A DNA stretch of 61,673 nucleotides from SZUA-584 sp041656035. GTDB lineage: Bacteria; Bacillota; Clostridia; Christensenellales; SZUA-584. Shown here piece after piece: positions 8,474 to 16,059 of this stretch. Position numbers and translations under genes: made by a program. Positions within the stretch are counted from its first letter, which is position 1; each line of letters starts with the position of its first letter. The notes beneath the pieces are model-generated. The model saw only the letters and a program-made list of their open reading frames with translations. It did no database searches and was not told where the DNA came from. Where the stretch lies: contig CAZPHS010000010.1 of assembly GCA_964586785.1 (NCBI GenBank), positions 1 to 61,673 on the forward strand. The letters are read 5' to 3'.

Positions 8474-10096
8474 CTATAATTCAAAGTCAACAATGCGGCC
8501 GCCCTGCTTTTTCAGCGGTTCGCGCTGCTGCTTTCCATCGTCATATGCTTCTCGGTCTTCCTTGGCTGTAGCTAAAACCGCTCGTTCAGCAGCCCAAGTA
8601 CGCAATGCTTTGATTTGCTCACTTTGGGTTACAGATAGCGCGACGCTTTCACGAATGCATTTTTTTAAATCTTCCTTGCGCAAACCCCTTTCAGCATAAA
8701 ACGCTTCATAGAGTGCGGCTATTACAATTTGCTCTATTTCCGCCCCGACAAATCCTTCAGTCATATTAGCCAATTCGGAGTAGAGCTCGGGCGCAAGTTG
8801 AATTTCATGCGTAACAAGCGAATTATCAAGGCGTTTTTCAATATGTACCTCAAATATCTTTTCCCGCTCCCGCTTCGTTGGCAAATCCACAAAAAAGATT
8901 TCATCAAAGCGTCCCTTTCTTAATAACTCCGGCGGCAAACAACTGATGTTATTTGCAGTGGCAATCACGAACACCGGTGCAGTTTTTTCCTGCATCCATG
9001 TCAGAAAAGTACCGAATACGCGTGAGGAAGTGCCCGCATCGCTATCAGATCGTATTCCGGCAAAGCCCTTTTCTATCTCATCCACCCAAAGCACAGACGG
9101 AGAAATTGCCTCTGCCGTATGGATCGCTTTGCGCATGTTTTCCTCAGAGCTTCCCACAATGCCTCCAAAGATTTTTCCTACATCCAATTTAAGCAGCGGA
9201 AGACCCCATATTGCACTCATCGCCTTGGCGGTCAAGCTTTTTCCGCATCCAGGTACTCCAGTTATTAAAACACCCTTTGGCGCAGGAATGTTATAGGTTT
9301 TTGCCTTTTCACCCCAAGATTGATTTCGTCTCAGCAGCCATTTCTTTAAATTTTCAAGGCCGCCGATATCCTCAATGTTCAAGTCGGATTTGACAAATTC
9401 AAGCACACCCGTTTTTTTGACAACCTGATTTTTTTCTTCATGGATGATTTCAAGTGCTTTTATGCTGATTCCTTTTTGGTATACGATAGCGCGGCAAAAT
9501 GCGTTCTCGGCTTCCTGCAAAGTCAGGCCTAACGCAGAGCGCACCAACTGGCGTTTTTCGCCATCACTCAAATGAATATTCTCTTTGTTCAAACCTGCGA
9601 GCAACGCGTCCAGTACTTCCTCCAACTCTTCCGCAGAAGGCAGATCAAAATCCAGTACGGATATTTCCTTTTCCATATCGCACGGTATCACCAAATGCGG
9701 CGAAACGAATGCCACAGTTTTTCGGCTGCTTTTTAGCATCGGAAGAATATCGCGAAGCTTTCTGATAATCGCATAGTCAGGCCTGGTGTTTCTGTCAACG
9801 CCGAAGTATACATGAAAGTCCTTCAGAATAAATATTGCATCCTCTTTATTACTGCCAATAAAATCAATCGCAGCTGCGGGCTGCATTGTATCTTTACATC
9901 GGCTCTCATCGCACACCATTCCGTTTGTTTGCGTCCAGACATAAACCTTACGTTTCGCTTTAATCAGCTCGGTGTTTGTGTTGATACGGTTGATGATCTC
10001 AACAATACGCTCTTCTTCATATGTGGAAATATAGATATATGGGAAGCCAGCGTTGATCAGATTGGCGAAGCTCTCATCGAATAATTTATTAGCCAT
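8474..10096 (-). CDS. AAA+ ATPase, Ycf46-like
   Basis: ATG at 10096 was chosen because GGAAAGG lies six bases upstream; an ATG/TTG pair about nine codons earlier has no comparable site. The N-terminal part (residues 1-230, ANLINAGFPYIYISTYEEER...) is the Ycf46-type lead domain. The AAA+ core follows: Walker A GVPGCGKS (about 280-287), Walker B VLWVDE (about 335-340), sensor ATANN, and the LLRKGRFDE arginine finger. The family is found in cyanobacteria, plastids and scattered bacteria with no settled mechanism. It presumably powers remodelling of a partner in this operon, with the DUF1257 protein next door the obvious candidate. Confidence 0.85.
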   Translation of the reverse strand: MANKLFDESFANLINAGFPYIYISTYEEERIVEIINRINTNTELIKAKRKVYVWTQTNGMVCDESRCKDTMQPAAAIDFIGSNKEDAIFILKDFHVYFGVDRNTRPDYAIIRKLRDILPMLKSSRKTVAFVSPHLVIPCDMEKEISVLDFDLPSAEELEEVLDALLAGLNKENIHLSDGEKRQLVRSALGLTLQEAENAFCRAIVYQKGISIKALEIIHEEKNQVVKKTGVLEFVKSDLNIEDIGGLENLKKWLLRRNQSWGEKAKTYNIPAPKGVLITGVPGCGKSLTAKAMSAIWGLPLLKLDVGKIFGGIVGSSEENMRKAIHTAEAISPSVLWVDEIEKGFAGIRSDSDAGTSSRVFGTFLTWMQEKTAPVFVIATANNISCLPPELLRKGRFDEIFFVDLPTKREREKIFEVHIEKRLDNSLVTHEIQLAPELYSELANMTEGFVGAEIEQIVIAALYEAFYAERGLRKEDLKKCIRESVALSVTQSEQIKALRTWAAERAVLATAKEDREAYDDGKQQREPLKKQGGRIVDFEL

Positions 10097-10122
10097 AAAA
10101 ATACCTTTCCCTTCACATGTCA

Positions 10123-10704
10123 TCAATAATTTATTAGCCGTTCTGCCTCTGTAAAGCCGCCCATACCGTTGAAACGAACGACGCCATTTTTATCAACACA
10201 AATCTCGATACAGTTTGCGTATCCTTCAATGCTTAAATCATATCGATCCGATAAAAAGATAAAGCGCTGATTGGAGGACCCAACCCAAGGTCGGGAAAAA
10301 TCGCGAAGCGCCTTTTCATATCGACCATCAACTAAAAGGTCGGTGGCCGCAAGCAGCCGCATGATATCGTTGTCATGAGATTCGATAAGCTGCTCGTGGG
10401 AATACCCCGTGAATGTCATCACGGAAAGCCCAAGACTGTGTGCCGCTTGCGCGATGCCTGCCAGTTTTTCTGCCTGTTCAAACGGCTCTCCCCCAAGAAG
10501 CGTGATACCTTCAATATGCAGTGCTTCGTTTCGGATTATTTCTATGATTGCAGATTCTTCATACGCAATTCCGCCGTTGGCGTCCCATGTCGCTTCTGCA
10601 AAACATCCCTCGCAATGATGGCTGCATCCCTGTACCCATATGCATAGCCGCGTTCCCGGCCCCTCTGCTTTGGTGCGCCGGATAATTCTGTGGATACGGA
10701 TCAT
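10123..10704 (-). CDS. 4Fe-4S single-cluster radical-SAM activase-like protein
   Basis: A 193-residue protein with C-x3-C-x2-C (CSHHCEGC, residues 27-34), an extra Cys21 just before it, and a GGEPFEQ motif for SAM binding. This is the compact architecture of NrdG/PflA-type activating enzymes (TKAEGPGTRLCIWVQGC). No ribonucleotide reductase or glycyl-radical enzyme is nearby, so the substrate is more likely a protein of this operon, possibly the 67-aa DUF2997 product or the ATPase; that is inference. It starts 2 bp after the helix-hairpin-helix gene and ends 26 bp before the ATPase, so they are surely co-transcribed. Confidence 0.8.
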   Translation of the reverse strand: MIRIHRIIRRTKAEGPGTRLCIWVQGCSHHCEGCFAEATWDANGGIAYEESAIIEIIRNEALHIEGITLLGGEPFEQAEKLAGIAQAAHSLGLSVMTFTGYSHEQLIESHDNDIMRLLAATDLLVDGRYEKALRDFSRPWVGSSNQRFIFLSDRYDLSIEGYANCIEICVDKNGVVRFNGMGGFTEAERLINY

Positions 10705-10706
10705 GG

Positions 10707-12260
10707 CTAAATATCCAGCGTCCTACGGGGACGGCTCGGACTGCTAACCACAGGTGTGAAAGACGCAGTTGCAATACTAAATATCTGCGCTGCAAAGTGG
10801 GGTTTAATGTTCAATTTGGAAACAAACGCGTCAACGGAGGCAAAGCCGCCGTTTTCCTCCCTGTAAGTAATGGCACGCTTGGCGTCCGCAAGGGATATTC
10901 CGGGCAATTCCATCAAATCCTGTTCTGAGCATGTATTGATGTCTATTGGATTAGCCGAAGTAGGCTTCACAGGGTTTCCCTCAGTTGCCGCTTTATCGGA
11001 CACCGGTTTTTCCTCGACCGCCTTTGGCTTTTTCTTCGGTATTGCTTTCGATTTTCTGCCGTTTGGCAACGGCTTCGCCAAATTCTGCGTTCGCTTTTCC
11101 AATGCAGCGCTTATACTGGCTTCACCGACGTTAATATCGCTTTCTTCACCTCGCTTCCCGACGGCCTGACGGAAACGCTCCTGATCGGATGGCGATGTAA
11201 GGTCTGCGAGAATGGCTGCGTCTGCGTCACCTTTGTATTGTTCCGCCACCTTCTCCAGATACCGCTCGCGGATGATGGTGCACCCGATAAATGTTGCGAT
11301 CCAGAGAACAGACAAGATTGCATAATAATAACTACTCCATAACTCCCCTGATAACGCCACTATAGTATTGGCTATATTAGCTGCTAAAACTGCAAGGCCC
11401 GTCAATATCCAACTGCGTGTTCCTGTCCTGATACCTGCTTGTATGAAACTTGCTCCCCCGCAAAAAGGCAGAAGTGACCATAGCATCCATATCGAATTTC
11501 TAAAACGCCACCTCTTATCACTTAAACAGAGCCATCGTTTTCTACTCTCTTCCCAAGTGAGCACAATTATATTCAAGTAGCTTCTACGCAATATAACGCA
11601 CTGCACAATATTTGATACATACAATATAAATACGAGGAACAGTGAAAATATATTTAATGCATTAAATCTATGGTTAATGGTAATCCAAGAGGCCCATGAA
11701 CCCAGACCAATAATATCGGTTAAAAGCGAAAGACAAATAAGCCCTGCGACAAAGTACATCCACCCATGTTTTTTCCATGTTCTTATTCCTGTCCGATATC
11801 CCATATGAATTAGGCTAAATCCTCCAAAAATAGGTATGAAGCTCCATATCATCCATAGGGATTTTTTACGGGACCAACTGCGGTCACTAAGAAGTGTGTG
11901 CGATCCGTGCTCTCGACTTTGAACAATGGCGAGGCGCTTTAGGTAATCTGGCCTTATTATTATTGCACTGATCAAGCTTATGAGATATGTAAGACTCATT
12001 ACTATATATATTATCCAAAATTCCCAATAATAGCTCCGTTCGAATTCATAGGATAACCAACCGGTTTCTTTCAGAATTAAACATAGTGCGATAGTTACCG
12101 ATAAAAATAAGAAAACAATACCAAACCACATCCAGCGCTTAAGTTTTGCTTTATAACCAATATAGAAAAATGCAATATAGTTTAATAGCGGTATTGCCGC
12201 AATTATAAGCCACAGGGAATTTTTCCTTCGCCACGCTTTATTCTGCAACAAAGTATCCAT
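10707..12260 (-). CDS. Membrane protein with triplicated TM unit and C-terminal helix-hairpin-helix
   Basis: Three units of about 130 residues each begin near-identically (RxKNSLWxIxxxIPxxxxxxxIxxGxRTGxRxW) and carry several TM helices. A Lys/Pro-rich cytoplasmic linker follows, then a ComEA-like helix-hairpin-helix at the end (IDINTCSEQDLMELPGISLADAKRAI). HhH modules bind DNA or act in protein contacts. The tripled membrane part suggests a pseudo-threefold assembly. The start shares one base with the DUF2997 stop (TGATG), with GAGGAGG upstream, so translation is coupled. Function unknown; a DNA-linked membrane scaffold is one possibility. Confidence 0.75.
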   Translation of the reverse strand: MDTLLQNKAWRRKNSLWLIIAAIPLLNYIAFFYIGYKAKLKRWMWFGIVFLFLSVTIALCLILKETGWLSYEFERSYYWEFWIIYIVMSLTYLISLISAIIIRPDYLKRLAIVQSREHGSHTLLSDRSWSRKKSLWMIWSFIPIFGGFSLIHMGYRTGIRTWKKHGWMYFVAGLICLSLLTDIIGLGSWASWITINHRFNALNIFSLFLVFILYVSNIVQCVILRRSYLNIIVLTWEESRKRWLCLSDKRWRFRNSIWMLWSLLPFCGGASFIQAGIRTGTRSWILTGLAVLAANIANTIVALSGELWSSYYYAILSVLWIATFIGCTIIRERYLEKVAEQYKGDADAAILADLTSPSDQERFRQAVGKRGEESDINVGEASISAALEKRTQNLAKPLPNGRKSKAIPKKKPKAVEEKPVSDKAATEGNPVKPTSANPIDINTCSEQDLMELPGISLADAKRAITYREENGGFASVDAFVSKLNIKPHFAAQIFSIATASFTPVVSSPSRPRRTLDI

Positions 12261-12463
12261 CAGACGTTGACCTCCTCAATGGCATTGTTGTTTTGCAAGA
12301 CATCCGTTTCATAATATTCACCCGTATAATCAGAATCCACAGTTCTTGCGCTTGTTAACTGCTCAATAATCTTGATATAATCAAGACATGCCTTACCCTT
12401 GACTCCATGCGTCTCCGCTTCTATTTTTCCATCCGGATAAATACGAAGTGTGATTTGTTGCAT
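12260..12463 (-). CDS. DUF2997 small protein
   Basis: ATG at 12463 follows GGAGG by five bases and gives 67 residues. The N-terminal part QITLRIYPDGKIEAETHGVKGKACLDYIKIIEQL matches the DUF2997 pattern: a short beta hairpin with a PDG turn, a conserved GxxGxxC, then a helix. This family is found beside DUF1257/Ycf35 and iron-sulfur genes, as here. The conserved Cys and small size make it a possible substrate or metal ligand for the radical-SAM protein; that is inference. It is the first gene of the operon, just behind the promoter. Confidence 0.75.
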   Translation of the reverse strand: MQQITLRIYPDGKIEAETHGVKGKACLDYIKIIEQLTSARTVDSDYTGEYYETDVLQNNNAIEEVNV

Positions 12464-12480
12464 AATGACCTCCGTTAAAT

Positions 12481-12526
12481 AAACAGCATTTAACACACTG
12501 CAATTTTAAGTTTTTGAATGCTGTTT
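12481..12526. promoter_or_regulatory. Leader inverted repeat upstream of DUF2997
   Basis: Arms AAACAGCATT and AATGCTGTTT (10 bp, perfect) surround a 26-base loop and end 17 bp before the DUF2997 start. In the transcript this would form a stem just upstream of the ribosome site; as DNA it could be an operator. Which of the two applies cannot be told from sequence. Confidence 0.5.
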
Positions 12527-12552
12527 GTTTATATTAAGCCTGTATAAGCCGA

Positions 12553-12564
12553 ATCACATGTGAT
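12553..12564. promoter_or_regulatory. Perfect 12-bp palindrome in the cargo leader
   Basis: ATCACATGTGAT lies about 25 bp downstream of the -10 of the cargo promoter. A dyad here is well placed for a repressor. No cognate regulator is identified in the operon. Confidence 0.4.
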
Positions 12565-12582
12565 ATAGAGTATTTGGAGCTT

Positions 12583-12618
12583 ATATCCTATAATATAGGA
12601 TATTAATGCGTTTTGCAA
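12583..12618 (-). promoter_or_regulatory. Probable cargo-operon promoter with -10 inside a palindrome
   Basis: On the minus strand TTGCAA (12613-12618), 17 bases, then TATTAT (12590-12595). The -10 sits in the centre of a dyad with arms ATATCCTA and TAGGATAT (12583-12603). The arrangement fits a sigma-A promoter whose -10 is covered by a dimeric repressor. It lies 120 bp upstream of DUF2997, and no other promoter was noticed inside the nine-gene operon. Confidence 0.5.
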
Positions 12619-12937
12619 TAGATAAAGTGTAGGCTACTCTTATTGAGATTCTTTATTCTTTTTATACTTTTTATAACTGAAGAATACTCTTATAACGCTA
12701 TTAATAAACAACAAATCCGAACCCCTCCCCGACGAGGAAAAGGTTTGGATTGATTTGGCGTGGCGATCTGGTGGTAATGCCAAAAGCAGTCTGCTAGATC
12801 ATCGCAGATGAAACGTCTATTGAACCGATAGCAATACTGATCAAGAATACTGCTAACTGCGAAAAAACTACGCCCTCTCCCTATATTCGTTTCGAACCGA
12901 GCCTCAAAGCGGGGCGCTTCCGTCCCCCCCCAGAGCA
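12619..12937. other. Gap between cargo operon and transfer module, no confident gene
   Basis: About 320 bp with no gene I can support. A reading frame of 82 codons begins within the relaxase stop region on the minus strand (MLWGGTEAPRF...), lacks a clear ribosome site and has no recognised domain; it may be a remnant or nothing. The half next to the cargo is AT-rich and the other half GC-rich, so the join between cargo and transfer module may lie here. Confidence 0.4.
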
Positions 12938-14377
12938 TTACCTCTCCATACCGCGTGAGCGGTGAGTCCTTGTTTTCTGTTTGCTCCTGCTCATCAGCCG
13001 CTCCACGTTCCGCTTAACGATTTCTGCTTCGCTGACTTCCTCTTTCAGCGTGTTATGTTGCTGATTGAGCGCGGCCCTCTCGGTGAGCAATTTTGCATGT
13101 TCCTCTTTCCATGATTGGAGCGATGGGATATGGCCGTTCAGATGTTGTTCAAGATAGCGGTGCGCCGATTCAAAAAGCGCAATCTCCGTATAGTGTTTTT
13201 CAAGGAACGCCGCCTGCTTTTTCGGCCTTTTTATCTGCCGGTACTGCCCGTAAATCTCCCTGTGCTCTTGGTAATATCCCATGTGCCGAATATGCCCATC
13301 CAGCATGTGCAAACGGCCATCTATCCTGTTCAGCCTGTCACCCATATCAAGTCGCCTGTCGTACATCTCGCCCACCTTTTCCCGCAATCCCGCCATGTCG
13401 GTGATTTGGTTTCCCTGTAGAAAATTGAACACTCTTGCCATCGTGTTGGAGTCGGAAATCTGACCGTATTGGTTTTTATGTTCATGTCCATCCAGTATGC
13501 CGCGAATGACGTCAAAGAGAGTGGGCAACGCAGTGTTTGTGGCTTTGGTTTTTAGCCAATCCTTCAGCTTGTTGATTCGCACCCGGAGTTGGCGTAACAA
13601 CTTGTTGCTCACTTCAATTTCGCGGTTGAGGTTCCCGCGCTCGGTGGCAGTTCCCTTGCGCTCCATCTGCGCAGCAGCCACACCCAAATGAACGGTCGGG
13701 ATTTCTTCCTTGCCCTGCCGCAAATATGAACGGTGGTCTATCCGTTTTTCTAAGCCCTGACGCTCTAAAGTGGCGTTTACAGCGTCAGCCCATGCCGCCC
13801 GCCATTCCTCCGCTTTAGTCTGCTCGTTCCAATCCATCATACCGATTTTACGGGTTTTGAATTCGCCGCTTTTAAGCTTAATTCTCTCGCCGTTTTTATT
13901 CAGCAAATATTCTTTCCTGGATTTCGCTCCCCACTCGCCGCCCTGTTCAAACGGGCGCACAGTGAGCATGATATGGGCGTGTGGATTTCCATCGTTTTTA
14001 TCGTGAACGCAAACATCGGCGCACATCCCAGCCTCAACAAAATGCCCGTTCACATAATCGCGGACGAGAGAAATATGGTGCTCCTGCGCTAGCTCCACAG
14101 GCAGGGCAAGCTCGATCTCGCGGGCAAGCTGTGCGTTTTTGTTTTTCTCGATCTGCTCCACTGCGTTCCACAAGGTTGAACGGTCTGCATATTCTTTCGG
14201 CGCACGTTCTGGCAACAGGATTTCGGTATGGACAACACCGCCTTTGCGGGTGTAATCATGGGTGATACCATCGTACTCGTTTGTTATAGTTTCGCCCGCC
14301 CGGTAAGCCGCCGCCGCGACAGCCGACTTGCCTTTACCCCTGCTTATGATTTTGATACTCAGATGATAGATTGCGAT
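12938..14377 (-). CDS. mobA: MobA/MobL (MobQ-family) relaxase, apparent ATC start
   Basis: AIYHLSIKIISRGKGKSAVAAAAYRAGE is the canonical N-terminus of the MobA/MobL family, with the metal-binding NPHAHIMLT motif near residue 135 and a long helical C-terminal half. The relaxase nicks oriT and leads the strand in transfer. In relatives AIYH is preceded directly by Met. Here that codon is ATC (14375-14377), seven bases after AAGGAGGG. The open frame runs 54 codons further up without a good ribosome site, so the natural start has mutated or a rare ATC start is used. An RSF1010-like oriT lies about 1.2 kb upstream. Confidence 0.85.
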   Translation of the reverse strand: MAIYHLSIKIISRGKGKSAVAAAAYRAGETITNEYDGITHDYTRKGGVVHTEILLPERAPKEYADRSTLWNAVEQIEKNKNAQLAREIELALPVELAQEHHISLVRDYVNGHFVEAGMCADVCVHDKNDGNPHAHIMLTVRPFEQGGEWGAKSRKEYLLNKNGERIKLKSGEFKTRKIGMMDWNEQTKAEEWRAAWADAVNATLERQGLEKRIDHRSYLRQGKEEIPTVHLGVAAAQMERKGTATERGNLNREIEVSNKLLRQLRVRINKLKDWLKTKATNTALPTLFDVIRGILDGHEHKNQYGQISDSNTMARVFNFLQGNQITDMAGLREKVGEMYDRRLDMGDRLNRIDGRLHMLDGHIRHMGYYQEHREIYGQYRQIKRPKKQAAFLEKHYTEIALFESAHRYLEQHLNGHIPSLQSWKEEHAKLLTERAALNQQHNTLKEEVSEAEIVKRNVERLMSRSKQKTRTHRSRGMER

Positions 14378-14402
14378 ATAAGTGCCCTCCTTACAGTTAT
14401 AT

Positions 14403-14431
14403 TTGAATAGGTTGTTGTGTAGTGTTATAAT
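14403..14431 (+). promoter_or_regulatory. Strong promoter for the 14464 gene
   Basis: TTGAAT, 17 bases, TATAAT, with TG one base before the -10 (extended -10). It is 32 bp upstream of the GTG start and overlaps the upstream open frame of the divergent relaxase gene, so the two may interfere. Confidence 0.65.
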
Positions 14432-14463
14432 TTGGTTAAACTCGGAGAATGTGAGGCGAATTT

Positions 14464-15498
14464 GTGAAAATAGAAATGGGCGAATCCCTGATATATTCCT
14501 GGCTGCGGCATGAAAAGCAATGTCAGTTGGCGCAAACAAATTGGAAGCCGTCCCATTATTGGGCGCTTGATAATTATGATGAACTACAGACGCTTGTTGA
14601 GAAATTTGCGCTATATTATAAAGACAAGTACGGATACGATATTTTCAAAGGCTGTACTCTGGCGCAATTATTAAAACAAGCGGAAATCGACGCTATTGGC
14701 ATTGCTTTTTCCGAATCGGCCCACAGCATCTATGCTGTCGATATAGCGTACCATGAAGCAGGTTTGAACTATGGCGACAAGGAAAAAACGCTGAGCAAAA
14801 TTATTCAAAAATGCGTGAGAACGGCATTATGCTTATATGGGTATTTCAACATCGCAACAGGCGAGATAATTTTTGCTTCTCCGAAAATCAATCCAGCTAT
14901 CGAACGGGAGCTTAAAACTGTGTTTGAAGAATTGACACATCTTATCAAAGATTTTGGATTAGAATTCAGCGTCTTATTATATTGCAACGATACTTTTTCT
15001 TCTGAAATTATGCAGCCGGTACTTGTCAAGGGAACTAAAATAGCGGATACATCGGAATTGTTTCTGCGCAGTGTTCAGTTATATCAAATGTTTGCTCCAT
15101 CGGGCTTGCAGGCGGCAACATCCCCGCGTCCAGCCCAAATAGACAGAACACGGCTTTCTGAACGCAAAAACTCTGATGACGGCTATGGCACGGCAATCAG
15201 CAGAATCCCCAAATGGGCCGCAAGCCCGGAACAGAACAACTATAAAATAATAAGAGCCTATTATCAGATATCGGATGAGCACGGCAGAGTTAACCGCCCT
15301 GCGCTTGAAGCGCGTTGCCAAAATATGCAGGAGCATCCCGATACATACGTCAGAGATTTCAGAGGAAACTTCGCTTCCATGAAAACCGATAAAGGGAACA
15401 GCCACGGTAAAGTTTTTACCGACGACGGATACAATATCGGGATATGGAGTGAGGTCAATGAAGTTTTAGAAAGATACCGCAGTCTGTTCATGACATGA
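14464..15498 (+). CDS. Unknown protein inverted between oriT and the relaxase
   Basis: GTG start, GAGG seven bases upstream, own strong promoter, 344 residues. I do not recognise the family. A central block reads DAIGIAFSESAHSIYAVDIAYHEAGLNYG, a strand pattern with D...D-x-A-x-H-E that recalls nuclease-like (PD-(D/E)xK) cores, but the catalytic E-x-K is not present, so this is only a hint. A basic, Ser-rich linker precedes a conserved-looking end (FRGNFASMKTDKGNSHGKVF). It runs opposite to all transfer genes around it and looks more AT-rich, so it was probably added later. It might protect the element during or after transfer; that is inference. Confidence 0.65.
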   Translation: MKIEMGESLIYSWLRHEKQCQLAQTNWKPSHYWALDNYDELQTLVEKFALYYKDKYGYDIFKGCTLAQLLKQAEIDAIGIAFSESAHSIYAVDIAYHEAGLNYGDKEKTLSKIIQKCVRTALCLYGYFNIATGEIIFASPKINPAIERELKTVFEELTHLIKDFGLEFSVLLYCNDTFSSEIMQPVLVKGTKIADTSELFLRSVQLYQMFAPSGLQAATSPRPAQIDRTRLSERKNSDDGYGTAISRIPKWAASPEQNNYKIIRAYYQISDEHGRVNRPALEARCQNMQEHPDTYVRDFRGNFASMKTDKGNSHGKVFTDDGYNIGIWSEVNEVLERYRSLFMT

Positions 15499-15599
15499 CC
15501 ATCTTAATTATGACCTAATAACAGACATAGCGGCAAGGGATTTGGGGCGTGTAGCTCCCCATCGCGCTCATCAGAGCGCAACAGCCTCGCAGAGCGCAC

Positions 15600-15628
15600 A
15601 CACCCGCAAGGGTGTATAAGTGCGCCCT
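15600..15628 (+). other. oriT: oriT of MobQ/RSF1010 type
   Basis: A hairpin ACACCC-GCAA-GGGTGT (15600-15615) is followed after one base by TAAGTGCGCCCT (15617-15628). This is the nic region known from RSF1010/R1162 oriT and its Firmicute relatives, where the matching MobA relaxase nicks. The site lies upstream of DUF3847 and mobA. Further short dyads flank it (GGGGCGTGTAGCTCCCC at 15543-15560 and AAGGGCTGGTTAGCCC downstream). Confidence 0.8.
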
Positions 15629-15649
15629 TCGGGGAGGGGAAAGGGCTGG

Positions 15650-15967
15650 TTAGCCCGCTTCCCCCTTTGCGCTGGCTCCGTCTTTTAGCGCAGCCGGTTC
15701 GCCCCGAGCCGTGGTCAGATTTGCCAACGCTTTGCGCGCGGACTCCGTCCGGATGGTCTTTTCGAGAAACGCCTTGATTTGCTCGTTGGTGAATGTTTCC
15801 GCTTCCGGAATAAGGCTTTCCAGTATCGCCCCGCGCTCGATCAGCCGTTTGGTTCTGGCCTTGCGCTCCCGCTCCTTCTGCTCCTGTATCAGCCTCTTTT
15901 TCTGATTCTCAAGCTGCCGTATCTGCTCCTGTACGCTCTCGATTCTTTCTTCCGTGGTCTTTGCCAT
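15650..15967 (-). CDS. DUF3847 family mobilisation-associated protein
   Basis: 105 residues, AAAGGAG upstream of the ATG. The first half is a charged coiled coil (RIESVQEQIRQLENQKKRLIQEQKERERKARTKRL), then IERGAILESLIPEAETFTNEQIKAFLEKTI, the DUF3847 signature. Such genes usually sit directly upstream of MobA/MobL relaxase genes and probably help at oriT. Here oriT and an inverted gene separate the two. Confidence 0.8.
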   Translation of the reverse strand: MAKTTEERIESVQEQIRQLENQKKRLIQEQKERERKARTKRLIERGAILESLIPEAETFTNEQIKAFLEKTIRTESARKALANLTTARGEPAALKDGASAKGEAG

Positions 15968-16059
15968 ATTGGGTGCTCCTTTCGATTATTTGCATAGAAA
16001 AAGCGGCCTACGGTGTTATCCGTAAGCCGCCCTATGCGGATTGTTTGTTACGCGCCGGG

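Noticed and set aside
1..12463. Cargo as a separate genomic island with its own borders
   Set aside because: The split tnpA and matching attachment halves place both cargo and transfer genes in a single inserted segment.
12690..12938. 82-codon frame after the relaxase
   Set aside because: No ribosome site, no recognised domain, starts within the relaxase stop; kept only as a note for the gap.
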